64,000 bases of DNA from Streptomyces sp. L-9-10 (lineage in GTDB: Bacteria > Actinomycetota > Actinomycetes > Streptomycetales > Streptomycetaceae): NCBI RefSeq assembly GCF_004151105.1, contig NZ_PHRF01000097.1, positions 85,246 to 149,245 of the forward strand. The letters run 5' to 3'. Position numbers and translations under genes: made by a program. Shown here piece by piece: positions 1-7,658 of the stretch. The stretch's first letter is position 1; each line of letters opens with the position of its first letter. The notes under the pieces are model-generated. The model was not told the origin of the DNA. It saw nothing but the letters and a program-made list of their open reading frames with translations, and searched no databases.

Positions 1-368
1 CCGGTGATGAAGAAGAGGTCCGCGTCGCCGTGGACGGCCCGCAGATCCCGCAGCGTGTCGATCGTATAGGTCGGACCGCCGCGGTCGATGTCACTGCGGC
101 TGACCGAGAACTGCGGATTGGACGCGGTGGCGATGACCGTCATCAGATAGCGGTCCTCGGCCGGGGAGACCGCGCGCTGGCTCTTCTGCCACGGCTGGCC
201 CGTCGGCACGAACACCACCTCGTCGAGGTGGAACAGGGCGGCCACTTCACTGGCCGCCACCAGGTGTCCATGGTGGATCGGGTCGAATGTCCCGCCCATC
301 ACGCCGAGTCGGCGCTTGCCACGACCGGATCCGGGTTCACGACCACCGGCCGCCTGCTGCTCTCCCAT
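1..368 (-). CDS. nadD: Nicotinate-nucleotide adenylyltransferase NadD (C-terminal part outside window)
   Basis: Joins an adenylyl group from ATP to nicotinate mononucleotide, giving deamido-NAD in cytosolic NAD synthesis. About 122 codons are visible from an ATG at 368; the remainder lies beyond the left edge. After a short basic, glycine-rich leader the frame reads GVMGGTFDPIHHGH, the nucleotidyltransferase signature with the HxGH-type motif, followed by the conserved VFVPTGQPWQK and PQFSVSRSDIDRGGPTYTIDTL segments. The signature and the neighbours (small membrane proteins, then proA further upstream on the same strand) fit the Streptomyces nadD locus. The start is the only ATG before the signature and could lie a few codons further in. 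Confidence 0.95.
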   Translation of the reverse strand, partial: MGEQQAAGGREPGSGRGKRRLGVMGGTFDPIHHGHLVAASEVAALFHLDEVVFVPTGQPWQKSQRAVSPAEDRYLMTVIATASNPQFSVSRSDIDRGGPTYTIDTLRDLRAVHGDADLFFIT

Positions 369-406
369 GCGTCCAGAGCCTACTGGCACAAGATGACGCC
401 CCGGTG

Positions 407-568
407 TCAGCGGTCGCGGTTGAAGCGGGTGGTGATCCACAGCAGCAGGAGCAGCGCGAACAGGGCGCCGCCACCGACGAGGTAGGGGTTGAGGCTTTCG
501 TGGTTGCCGCCGCGCTCGGCGCCCTCGGCGAGCGTGACCAGGTGGGCGGCGGTACCGGTGAGGCTCAT
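407..568 (-). CDS. Small single-pass membrane protein, 53 aa
   Basis: A 53-codon frame starting MSLTGTAAHLVTLAEG and ending WITTRFNRDR. One hydrophobic segment (about residues 28-45, GGGALFALLLLLW) is followed by a short basic tail, so it is probably a bitopic inner-membrane protein with a cytosolic C-terminus. The gene lies 38 bases upstream of nadD on the same strand. I do not recognise a function. The small size, the clean membrane profile and the position between nadD and a second mini-protein argue that it is a real conserved gene and not noise. Confidence 0.72.
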   Translation of the reverse strand: MSLTGTAAHLVTLAEGAERGGNHESLNPYLVGGGALFALLLLLWITTRFNRDR

Positions 569-652
569 CTTCTACGGGCCCTTTTCTTCGCGGGTGGGAG
601 CGGAGACTTCGCGCACATCGTATGCGGGGGCCTCGGGCACGCTCACGCCGAC

Positions 653-805
653 TCAGTCGTTGTGGTCGTTGTCGCGGTATCCGCGCAACAGGAACCAGGC
701 GAGCAGGACGACTCCGACCATCGAGACGACCAGCACGATCCGCAACGTATCGCCCGGTCCCTGCTGGGCCGATGCGGCGGCGAGCAGTGTGAAGGTATCC
801 GGCAT
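653..805 (-). CDS. Small single-pass membrane protein, 50 aa
   Basis: Starts MPDTFTLLAAASAQQGPGDTLR, has one membrane segment (about residues 23-41, IVLVVSMVGVVLLAWFLL) and ends in an acidic tail RGYRDNDHND. The ATG at 805 is preceded by GAGGAG about 11 bases upstream, which favours it over longer readings. It shares strand and size class with the 53-aa protein downstream, and both sit behind nadD. No function is recognised; it may be a partner of a membrane complex. Confidence 0.66.
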   Translation of the reverse strand: MPDTFTLLAAASAQQGPGDTLRIVLVVSMVGVVLLAWFLLRGYRDNDHND

Positions 806-965
806 CTCGGGTGTGCTCCTCGGTCTCTTCCGGCCGGCGCCCGGGGTGACGGCTCCCGGTAACACGGCCACAGGCCCCCGTCACACGGTAGACCCACCCC
901 CTAGGGTGGGGGCCGTCAGGGGGACGGGCTTGGGACTCGTATGAATATGAACAGGGGATATCCAT

Positions 966-2087
966 ATGACCGAAGACAGTCACGAGGCAGCCGCTCACGA
1001 GAACGTGCCGAGCAGGCAGCGCAAGCGCTTCCCGGGCATCTCCTCGCGAGCGTACGAACACCCCGCCGACCGCTCGGCGCTGGTGGCCCTGCGCAAGCTC
1101 ACCGGCTTCGACACGGTGTTCAAGGCGATGAGCGGACTGCTGCCCGAGCGCAGCCTGCGGCTCCTCTTCCTCTCCGACTCCGTGCGGGTCGGCGACGCGC
1201 AGTTCGCCCATCTCCACGCCATGCTGCGGGACGCCTGCTACATCCTGGACCTGGAGAAGGTTCCCGCGATGTACGTGGCGCAGGACCCGAAGCCGAACGC
1301 CATGTGCATCGGCCTGGACGAGCCGATCATCGTGGTCACCACCGGGCTGGTGGAGCTGCTCGACGAGGAGGAGATGCGGGCGGTCGTCGGCCATGAGGTG
1401 GGCCACGCGCTCTCCGGTCACTCCGTCTACCGGACGATACTTCTCTTCCTCACCAACCTGGCGCTCAAGGTCGCCTGGATCCCGCTGGGCAATGTCGCGA
1501 TCATGGCGATCGTGACGGCGCTGCGGGAGTGGTTCCGCAAGTCGGAGCTGTCGGCGGACCGGGCGGGACTGCTGGTCGGCCAGGATCTCCAGGCCTCGAT
1601 GCGCGGTCTGATGAAGATCGCCGGTGGCAATCACCTGCACGAGATGAACGTGGACGCGTTCCTGGAGCAGGCCGCCGAGTACGAGGCGGGCGGCGATCTG
1701 CGCGACTCCGTGCTCAAGATCCTCAATGTGCTGCCGCGTACGCATCCCTTCACGACGGTGCGCGCGGCCGAGCTGAAGAAGTGGGCGGAGAGCCGCGACT
1801 ACCAGCGGATCATGGACGGCCACTACCCGCGCCGCCAGGACGACAAGGACACCTCGGTCACGGACTCGTTCCGCGACTCCGCCGCGCACTACGCGGACAC
1901 GGTCCGCGGCAGCAAGGACCCGCTGATGAAGCTGGTCGGCGACATCGCGGGCGGCGCGGGCGACCTGGGCGGCAAGCTGCGCGACAGGTTCACGGGCGGC
2001 GGTGGCGGCAACGGCGGGAACGGTGGCCGCGCCACGGACGGGGGCTCCGGCGGCGACGGCGGGGACCAGGGCCCCGGCAAGAGCTGA
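966..2087 (+). CDS. M48 family zinc metalloprotease (HtpX-like)
   Basis: A 373-aa protein with the M48 catalytic motif HEVGH at residues 143-147 and a likely third zinc ligand Glu194 in RKSELSADRAG, the conserved E-x-x-A-D segment. A hydrophobic stretch (about 155-187) could anchor it in the membrane. The C-terminus (about 325-373) is a Gly/Asn-rich tail that looks disordered. Such proteases handle misfolded or damaged membrane proteins. An AGGGG lies 8 bases before the ATG. It is the only plus-strand gene in the first 7.6 kb and converges on the SCO2583-type gene. Family is clear; substrate unknown. Confidence 0.9.
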   Translation: MTEDSHEAAAHENVPSRQRKRFPGISSRAYEHPADRSALVALRKLTGFDTVFKAMSGLLPERSLRLLFLSDSVRVGDAQFAHLHAMLRDACYILDLEKVPAMYVAQDPKPNAMCIGLDEPIIVVTTGLVELLDEEEMRAVVGHEVGHALSGHSVYRTILLFLTNLALKVAWIPLGNVAIMAIVTALREWFRKSELSADRAGLLVGQDLQASMRGLMKIAGGNHLHEMNVDAFLEQAAEYEAGGDLRDSVLKILNVLPRTHPFTTVRAAELKKWAESRDYQRIMDGHYPRRQDDKDTSVTDSFRDSAAHYADTVRGSKDPLMKLVGDIAGGAGDLGGKLRDRFTGGGGGNGGNGGRATDGGSGGDGGDQGPGKS

Positions 2088-2123
2088 TCCGTACGGGGAG
2101 CGGTCCGGGCCCGGCAGGCCACC

Positions 2124-3245
2124 TCAGGCGGCCGGGCTCGGTTCCGCCGCGCGGGACAGCGTCCCGCAGAGCGCCGTGTTGGCCGGGCCCGTCGCGTACG
2201 GGTCCGTGGGGGCCGGTTCGCGGACCTTCGCCCGCTGGCCCGCCAGCAGGGGCCGCAGCGTCCTCGGCGGCTCCGCCGAGCACGCCTGCGGCCCGGCCTG
2301 CACCTCACTGGTCAGCAGTCGCGCCGTATGGCGTGGCAGCGCGTCCAGGTCGAAGCGGAAGCGCAGTTCGCGCCGGACGGTGAAGAGCGAGGCGTCCCGT
2401 ACGGGCTGCGCGTCGGAGCCGGCCGGGCGCAGCGCGTAGACGAAGACATGGTCCGAGACCACCTCCAGCGTCCCGGGCGAGGTCTCCTGGTAGCGCAGCG
2501 TGCCGTGCACCCGCACTCCGTCGTCGGCCTGGGCCACCTTCGCCGGGTCGAAGCGGACCAGCCAGCCGGTCGGGGCGTGCCGGCCGTCGTCGGAGGGTGC
2601 GGCGAACCCGGCGTCGAACTGGTCGAGCTGGTCGGGGTCGAGCAGCACCCGCACCGGCCGTTCCGAGCGGCCCTCGATGACGTCCGGGTCGAGCGAGGAC
2701 GCCACCAGATAGTCCTTGACGGTGGTCAGCGCGGCCATCACCTGGCTCTCCGAGAAGCCTCCGGTCTCCCGGACGGCGGGCATCGTGATGCCGGCCGCCC
2801 CCACCCGGAAATGCGCGGCCGGGCTGTGCGCGAAGAGGTCCGCGGGGGTGCCGCCCGGCACGGGCCCCTCGGGAGCCAGCGGGATCACCGACATCCGCAG
2901 CTGGTCCACGGAACGGCCGGTGGCCGGCCGGTAGGGATTGCGCAGGCCCAGATAGATCGCCGTGCCGAACGCCAGGACCACTACGAGGACCAGCAGCAGA
3001 AGCTGTCTCGATCCCCGCCGGAAGAATCCGCGGCGGCTCCGTCCCTTGGCGGGTGGCGGAGGCTGTGCCGGAGGAACCCTCCGTACGGCGTCGGCGTGAT
3101 CGGTCATCCGCTCCCGCGCCGAGAACTCCTTGAGGCGGGCCTCCCGGATGAAGGATTCGTCGAAGACGACGGAGCGGTACTCGTCGTCATCGCCGCCGGG
3201 CAGCCCGTCGGGTTCCCCCTCGGGTGGGTCTCCACGCCCTGCCAT
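2124..3245 (-). CDS. SCO2583-type single-pass membrane protein
   Basis: A 373-aa protein with an acidic cytosolic N-terminus containing EYRSVVFDESFIREARLKE, one membrane segment (about residues 79-97, LLLLVLVVVLAFGTAIYLG) and a large extracytoplasmic domain. The same VVFDE(S/D)F box occurs in the next gene upstream, so the two are related in their cytosolic part. From memory, the family is named after S. coelicolor SCO2583, a neighbour of the spore-wall-associated SCO2584; the biochemistry is unknown. The ATG at 3245 is chosen because a TACCCT hexamer ends 6 bases before it, which fits a leaderless transcript. Confidence 0.82.
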   Translation of the reverse strand: MAGRGDPPEGEPDGLPGGDDDEYRSVVFDESFIREARLKEFSARERMTDHADAVRRVPPAQPPPPAKGRSRRGFFRRGSRQLLLLVLVVVLAFGTAIYLGLRNPYRPATGRSVDQLRMSVIPLAPEGPVPGGTPADLFAHSPAAHFRVGAAGITMPAVRETGGFSESQVMAALTTVKDYLVASSLDPDVIEGRSERPVRVLLDPDQLDQFDAGFAAPSDDGRHAPTGWLVRFDPAKVAQADDGVRVHGTLRYQETSPGTLEVVSDHVFVYALRPAGSDAQPVRDASLFTVRRELRFRFDLDALPRHTARLLTSEVQAGPQACSAEPPRTLRPLLAGQRAKVREPAPTDPYATGPANTALCGTLSRAAEPSPAA

Positions 3246-3251
3246 ACCTTC

Positions 3252-3257
3252 AGGGTA
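3252..3257 (-). promoter_or_regulatory. Likely -10 box of a leaderless promoter for the SCO2583-type gene
   Basis: On the minus strand TACCCT is followed by GAAGGT and then the ATG at 3245, putting the expected transcription start at or next to the start codon. The 11 bases TACCCTGAAGG also occur at the same position before the next gene upstream. No good -35 was found. Confidence 0.5.
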
Positions 3258-3375
3258 GGTCGGCGGGGCCGAACATAAACGCTGGGCAAGCCGGGAAGTT
3301 CCGGGAGGCACGCGATCGGCCGTTCAGGTCGTACCGGCCCGTTCGTGAGGTGTTCAGGCGGCGTCCGGAGCGCGC

Positions 3376-3966
3376 TCAGGGTGTGCGCGGAACGGCGGAG
3401 ACCGCCGGCGCCGACTGGTTCGCGGACGCCGAGGGAATGCCCGGCGCCGGCTTGTCGATCCCGGTCGTGGCGGGCTGCGGCACCTTGCCGTCGCGGCTGT
3501 TGGAGGCGCCGCGGTAGACGGCCGAGAACGCCAGCGCGACCATCCCGATCCCCATCAGCAGGGCGAGCAGCCAGGCGACGGGCCGGTGCCAGCGGGCGGC
3601 GCCGCGGTACGGCCGCAGCGAGCCGCCGTGGCGTCCGTACGGCCCGGAGAGCGCGTCGGGGTCATCGGGGTCGTACTCGCCGTTGTAGCCGGGTTCCGGC
3701 CCGTACGCGCCGTCCCGGCCGTACACCTCTTCGTACAGCTCGTCCTCGGGCCGTCCCCCGCCGGACCGCGCGCGGGCCGCCTCGGCCTCGGCGCGCGCCT
3801 GGGCGGCGGCCAGCAGCCGTTCCACGGCGGAGGGTTCATGGATGGTGGCGGCACTGACGAAGTCCTCGTCGAAGACCACGGGGGCGAAGTCCTTGTCCGC
3901 GCCACCGCGGTCGTCGTCGGGCTCCCAGCCGTCCGGGAACGGCCTGCCCCCCACGTCGTCCGGCAC
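3376..3966 (-). CDS. SCO2584-type spore wall biosynthesis-associated membrane protein
   Basis: A 196-aa protein with a long acidic cytosolic region (VPDDVGGRPFPDGWEPDDD, then APVVFDEDFVSAATIHEPSAVE), an alanine-rich helical stretch, a Tyr/Asp/Gly-rich section, one membrane segment (about 145-164, VAWLLALLMGIGMVALAFSAV) and a short extracytoplasmic tail. It corresponds to the SCO2584 family, which I recall being linked by interaction studies to the Streptomyces spore wall synthesising complex with MreB; this link is from memory. The GTG at 3966 is preferred over an upstream ATG at 4038 because TACCCT ends 6 bases before it and the acidic conserved part starts there. Confidence 0.82.
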   Translation of the reverse strand: MPDDVGGRPFPDGWEPDDDRGGADKDFAPVVFDEDFVSAATIHEPSAVERLLAAAQARAEAEAARARSGGGRPEDELYEEVYGRDGAYGPEPGYNGEYDPDDPDALSGPYGRHGGSLRPYRGAARWHRPVAWLLALLMGIGMVALAFSAVYRGASNSRDGKVPQPATTGIDKPAPGIPSASANQSAPAVSAVPRTP

Positions 3967-3972
3967 CCCTTC

Positions 3973-3978
3973 AGGGTA
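3973..3978 (-). promoter_or_regulatory. Likely -10 box of a leaderless promoter for the SCO2584-type gene
   Basis: Minus-strand TACCCT, then GAAGGG, then the GTG start at 3966. Spacing and sequence match the element before the neighbouring SCO2583-type gene. A TGCCCA sits 17 bases upstream but is a poor -35. Confidence 0.5.
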
Positions 3979-4049
3979 GACCTGGCGGGTCGTTTTGGGC
4001 AGGCGGAGTCCGAACTCTCCCGACTCCGTCTTCGTCACATCGCGGTTCC

Positions 4050-4075
4050 GGCGCCCGTGCGTCGCGACGGGCGCC
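4050..4075 (-). terminator. Hairpin terminator downstream of proA
   Basis: Nine-base perfect arms (ggcgcccgt / acgggcgcc) around an 8-base loop, 25 bases past the proA stop. No T-run follows, as is usual in Streptomyces. Confidence 0.55.
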
Positions 4076-4099
4076 CCTGCCGTATCAGTGGCCCCACCG

Positions 4100-5383
4100 C
4101 TATCGCGTGTGGCCGTCGCCGATCACGATGTACTTCGTCGAGGTCAGCTCCGGCAGCCCCATCGGCCCCCGCGCGTGCAGCTTCTGCGTGGAGATTCCGA
4201 TCTCCGCGCCGAAGCCGAACTGGCCCCCGTCGGTGAAGCGGGTGGACGCGTTCACGGCGACTGTCGTGGAATCGACCAACTGGGTGAATCGGCGGGCGGC
4301 GGCCTGCGAGGTGGTGACGATCGCCTCCGTGTGACCGGACGACCAGAGCCGGATATGGGCCACGGCGGCGTCCAGCGAGTCGACGACCGCGGCGGCGATG
4401 TCGTACGAGAGGTACTCGGTCTCCCAGTCCTCCGCGGTCGCCGGCACGATCTCCGCCTTCGAACCGGCGCCGTACGCGAGCACCCGCTCGTCGGCGTGGA
4501 CCGTGACCCCGGCGTCGGCCAGCGCGTCCAGCGCGCGCGGCAGGAACACGCCCGCGATGTCCTGGTGGACGAGGAGCGTCTCGGCGGCGTTGCAGACGCT
4601 GGGCCGCTGCGCCTTGGAGTTGATCAGGATCTCGACGGCCATGTCGAGATCGGTCTCGGCGTCCACATAGACATGGCAGTTGCCGGTGCCGGTCTCGATG
4701 ACGGGGACGGTGGATCCCTCGATGACGGTACGGATCAGGGAGGCGCCGCCGCGCGGGATCAGCACGTCGACCAGGCCGCGGGCGCGCATCAGCTCCTGTA
4801 CGGCGTCCCGGCCCTCGCCGGGCACGAGCTGTACGGCGTCGGCGGGCAGCCCGGCCCCGCCGACGGCGTCGCGCAGCACCCGTACGAGGGCGGTGTTCGA
4901 GGAGATCGCCGAGGAGGAGCCTCGCAGCAGCACGGCGTTGCCCGACTTCAGACAGAGCGCGGCGGCGTCCACGGTGACATTGGGGCGGGCCTCGTAGATG
5001 ATCCCGACCACGCCGAGCGGCACCCGCACCTGGCGCAGGTCGATGCCGTTGGGCAGCGTCGAACCGCGGACGACCTCACCGACCGGATCGGGCAGCGCCG
5101 CCACGTCCCGTACGTCCGCGGCGATGGCCCGCACCCGTTCCGGTGTCAGCGTCAGGCGGTCGATGATCGCCTCGCCGGTCCCGGCCTCCCGGGCCCGCGC
5201 GATGTCCTCGGCGTTGGCCGTGACGATCTCGTGGGTACGGACTTCCAGCGCGTCCGCGATCGCCAGCAGCGCGTCGTCCTTGGCCGCGCGCGGCAGCGGC
5301 GCGATATCGGCGGCCGCGGCGCGGGACCGGTAGGCGGCCCTGGCGACCGGGGAGAGGTTGTCGTACGGCGAGAGCGAGGTCAT
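4100..5383 (-). CDS. proA: Glutamate-5-semialdehyde dehydrogenase (gamma-glutamyl phosphate reductase)
   Basis: Second enzyme of proline synthesis: NADPH-dependent reduction of gamma-glutamyl phosphate to glutamate semialdehyde. The 427-aa length is normal. Visible family signatures are GVVGIIYEARPNVTVDA (125-141), the catalytic cysteine Cys264 in KAQRPSVCNAAETLL, and the C-terminal RGPMGLPELTSTKY. It lies on the same strand as proB, separated by one small gene of unknown function, the usual Streptomyces split arrangement. The ATG at 5383 gives the standard N-terminus MTSLSPYDNLSPVARAA. Confidence 0.97.
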   Translation of the reverse strand: MTSLSPYDNLSPVARAAYRSRAAAADIAPLPRAAKDDALLAIADALEVRTHEIVTANAEDIARAREAGTGEAIIDRLTLTPERVRAIAADVRDVAALPDPVGEVVRGSTLPNGIDLRQVRVPLGVVGIIYEARPNVTVDAAALCLKSGNAVLLRGSSSAISSNTALVRVLRDAVGGAGLPADAVQLVPGEGRDAVQELMRARGLVDVLIPRGGASLIRTVIEGSTVPVIETGTGNCHVYVDAETDLDMAVEILINSKAQRPSVCNAAETLLVHQDIAGVFLPRALDALADAGVTVHADERVLAYGAGSKAEIVPATAEDWETEYLSYDIAAAVVDSLDAAVAHIRLWSSGHTEAIVTTSQAAARRFTQLVDSTTVAVNASTRFTDGGQFGFGAEIGISTQKLHARGPMGLPELTSTKYIVIGDGHTR

Positions 5384-5455
5384 GCCCGCAGGGTAGTGCG
5401 CGTCCTGCGGGCATTCCGCACGTATTCCGGACTCCGAGACACTTCCGGAGGGAGA

Positions 5456-5971
5456 TCAGAACGGATGAACGCCCACCGGGGCCGCCGGCGGCGGGCCGTA
5501 GCCCTCGGCGATCCGCTGGTGATACGTCTCACGGTCGATGACCTCGAGCCCGACGATCTTCCACGGCGGCAGCTTGGCGCTCGACCGGTGCTCGCCCCAG
5601 AGACGCAGCGCGACGGCGGCGGCGTCGTGCAGGTCCTGGGCCTCCTCCCAGTACCGGATCTCCGCGTGATCGCCGGCGTATCTGCTGGTCAGGAGGAAGG
5701 GGTGGTCATGGGCCAGCTGCTCAAGGCCGCGCCGGACCTCCGGCAGCGGAGCCTCGGCGCCCGAGACGCTGAGCGTGATGTGCCAGAGCTTCGACAGCGC
5801 ACGGCCCTCCGCGCGTGCGTCCGTTCCCGATACGGCCTCCCGCTGTTGCTCGTCGTCGAAGTCGTCCCCCGCTTCGACGCTGGTCAGGGCTCGTTCCTCG
5901 CCCGCGGCCCTCCGGGCGTGGGCGCTCCTCCCGGTCCCTCGGGGCACCGCCCCCGGGCGCGCTCGTCTCAC
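5456..5971 (-). CDS. Conserved hypothetical protein between proA and proB
   Basis: A 171-aa protein. The first 60 residues are basic, then acidic, and look disordered; the folded part begins LWHITLSVSGAEAPLPEVRRGL and ends PPWKIVGLEVIDRETYHQRI. The GTG at 5971 is chosen because AGGAGG lies 6 bases before it; longer readings have no ribosome binding site. The gene is cotranscribed in direction with proB and proA, so a role near proline synthesis is possible but unproven. I do not recognise the family. Confidence 0.74.
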   Translation of the reverse strand: MRRARPGAVPRGTGRSAHARRAAGEERALTSVEAGDDFDDEQQREAVSGTDARAEGRALSKLWHITLSVSGAEAPLPEVRRGLEQLAHDHPFLLTSRYAGDHAEIRYWEEAQDLHDAAAVALRLWGEHRSSAKLPPWKIVGLEVIDRETYHQRIAEGYGPPPAAPVGVHPF

Positions 5972-6114
5972 CAGCGGCCTCCTGTTGATGCGTTGTCGTG
6001 CTGTACCCCGTCTGTACCCCTGGGACAAAGTTGACCAGTCCCGGGGAGGGCATGGGGCGGTTTTGGTAAAGGTCCCTGTTCAAAGACCTGAGTTTCAGCC
6101 GATTCAGGGGTGGG

Positions 6115-7275
6115 TCAGGGATTGAGGATGACCAAATCGTCTCTGTGTACGACCTCACGCTCGTAGGCGGGGCCCAGTTCGCGGGCCAGTTCACGGGTGG
6201 AGCGGCCCAGGAGCTGGGGGATCTCCTTGGCGTCGAAGTTGACGAGTCCGCGGGCGACGGGACGGCCCGCCGCGTCCCGCAGTTCCACCGGGTCACCGGC
6301 GCTGAACTCGCCCTCGACGGCGGCGATCCCGGCCGGCAGCAGTGAGGTGCGCCGCTCGACGACGGCCCGCACCGCCCCGTCGTCCAGGGTGAGCGCGCCC
6401 TGCGGGGTGGAGGCGTGGGCGAGCCACAGCAGCCGGCCGGCGGAGCGCCGTCCGGTGCGGTGGAAGTACGTACCGGTGTCCCTGCCCGCGAGTCCGTCGG
6501 CGGCGTGGCTCGCGGAGGTCAGCACCACCGGGACGCCGGCCGCCGCGGCGATCCTGGCGGCCTCGACCTTGGTGACCATGCCGCCGGTGCCCACCCCCGC
6601 CCTGCCCGCGCTGCCGAGGGAGACGCCCGCCAGATCGCCGGGGCCGCGCACCTCCGCGATCCGGGAGGTGCCCGGGGTGCGGGGGTCGCCGTCGTACAGC
6701 CCGTCGACGTCGGAGAGCAGGACGAGCAGATCGGCCCGTACGAGATGGGCGACGAGCGCGGCGAGCCGGTCGTTGTCGCCGAAGCGGATCTCGTCCGTGG
6801 CGACGGTGTCGTTCTCGTTGACGACGGGGACGGCGCCCATGCCGAGCAGCTGGTCCAGGGTGCGGTAGGCGTTGCGGTAGTGGGCGCGGCGGCTGGTGTC
6901 GTCGGTGGTGAGGAGCACCTGTCCGACACGTACGCCGTAGCGGGCGAAGGAGGCGGTGTAGCGGGCGACCAGCAGCCCCTGTCCGACGCTGGCGGCGGCC
7001 TGCTGGCGGGCCAGGTCCCGGGGGCGGCGCTCCAGTCCGAGGGGGGCGAGCCCGGCGGCGATGGCGCCGCTGGAGACGAGCAGGACCTCCTTCTCGTCGC
7101 CGCTCCCGGCACCACGTCTGACCTGGGCGAGTACATCGACGAGGGCGTCCACCCGGTCGGCGTCGAGCCCGCCGGACGCGGTGGTGAGCGAGGAGGAGCC
7201 GACCTTGACGACGATCCTGCGGGCCTGTGCCACCGCGTCCTGCCGTACCGTCGCGCTCTGCCGTGCCGCTGCCAC
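6115..7275 (-). CDS. proB: Glutamate 5-kinase
   Basis: First enzyme of proline synthesis: ATP-dependent phosphorylation of glutamate, the step usually feedback-inhibited by proline. The N-terminal amino-acid kinase domain shows RRIVVKVGSSSLT, VLLVSSGAIAAGL, NENDTVATDEIRFGDNDRLAA and the GTGGMVTKVEAA nucleotide loop. A C-terminal PUA-type domain follows (about 285-375), ending VVHRDDLVILNP. The GTG at 7275 has AGAGG about 8 bases upstream; other GTGs at 7296 and 7248 are possible. It diverges from the TarS-like glycosyltransferase gene across a 383-base region. Confidence 0.95.
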   Translation of the reverse strand: MAAARQSATVRQDAVAQARRIVVKVGSSSLTTASGGLDADRVDALVDVLAQVRRGAGSGDEKEVLLVSSGAIAAGLAPLGLERRPRDLARQQAAASVGQGLLVARYTASFARYGVRVGQVLLTTDDTSRRAHYRNAYRTLDQLLGMGAVPVVNENDTVATDEIRFGDNDRLAALVAHLVRADLLVLLSDVDGLYDGDPRTPGTSRIAEVRGPGDLAGVSLGSAGRAGVGTGGMVTKVEAARIAAAAGVPVVLTSASHAADGLAGRDTGTYFHRTGRRSAGRLLWLAHASTPQGALTLDDGAVRAVVERRTSLLPAGIAAVEGEFSAGDPVELRDAAGRPVARGLVNFDAKEIPQLLGRSTRELARELGPAYEREVVHRDDLVILNP

Positions 7276-7658
7276 GTGCTGTGCCTCTGCTCTCACTGTC
7301 GGCCACACCTCACCGGCCGACCTCGCGCCGGCTGGTCGTCCGCCGGTCGCTCAGCGTACGCGGGCGGCTTCCCGGCCGACGAGGCATTTCAGTGGGTGGG
7401 ACGGTGCTGGTGGGCCCGTCACCGGCGGCCGATGGGCCCGTCACCGGCGCCCGGTGGGCCCATCCTCACGTCAAATCCGCGCCTCCGGCACAACCGGAAG
7501 CCGGTGAAGACAGTCTGTCAGGTGTAACAACAGTCGGGAAACATCCCCGCCCGCGCAGCGATAAGCTGGCCTCCACGGCGCCCGCACGCTCGCCGATGGC
7601 GGCGACTCCCCCCACTTGTACCCCCCGCGCAACCACACACGAGATGGGCCAATCAGTA
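7276..7658. other. Divergent intergenic region between proB and the glycopolymer island
   Basis: Holds no convincing gene. It contains three copies of a 22-base unit (7411-7476), each led by a GGGCCC core, and then a less GC-rich stretch (about 7495-7650) leading to the glycosyltransferase start. Promoters for both divergent genes must lie here, but I could not place -35/-10 pairs confidently. Confidence 0.55.
7411..7476. repeat. Three 22-bp direct repeats in the proB / glycosyltransferase divergent region
   Basis: Copies start at 7411, 7433 and 7455. The first two share TGGGCCCGTCACCGGCG and the third diverges after TGGGCCCATC. The 22-base period puts the three GGGCCC palindromes on the same helix face, as in iterated regulator sites. 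Confidence 0.6.

Noticed and set aside
1529..2383. Arginine-rich plus-strand frame overlapping the M48 protease gene
   Set aside because: Out-of-frame shadow of the protease with no motif; reads through the stop region of the convergent gene.
5456..5971. Small proA-proB protein as a 2H phosphoesterase (HIT and HRS triplets)
   Set aside because: The triplets are not at the spacing or in the strand context of LigT-type enzymes; similarity looks accidental.
7411..7476. CRISPR-like array from 22-base repeats
   Set aside because: Only three units, directly abutting with no spacers and no cas genes nearby.
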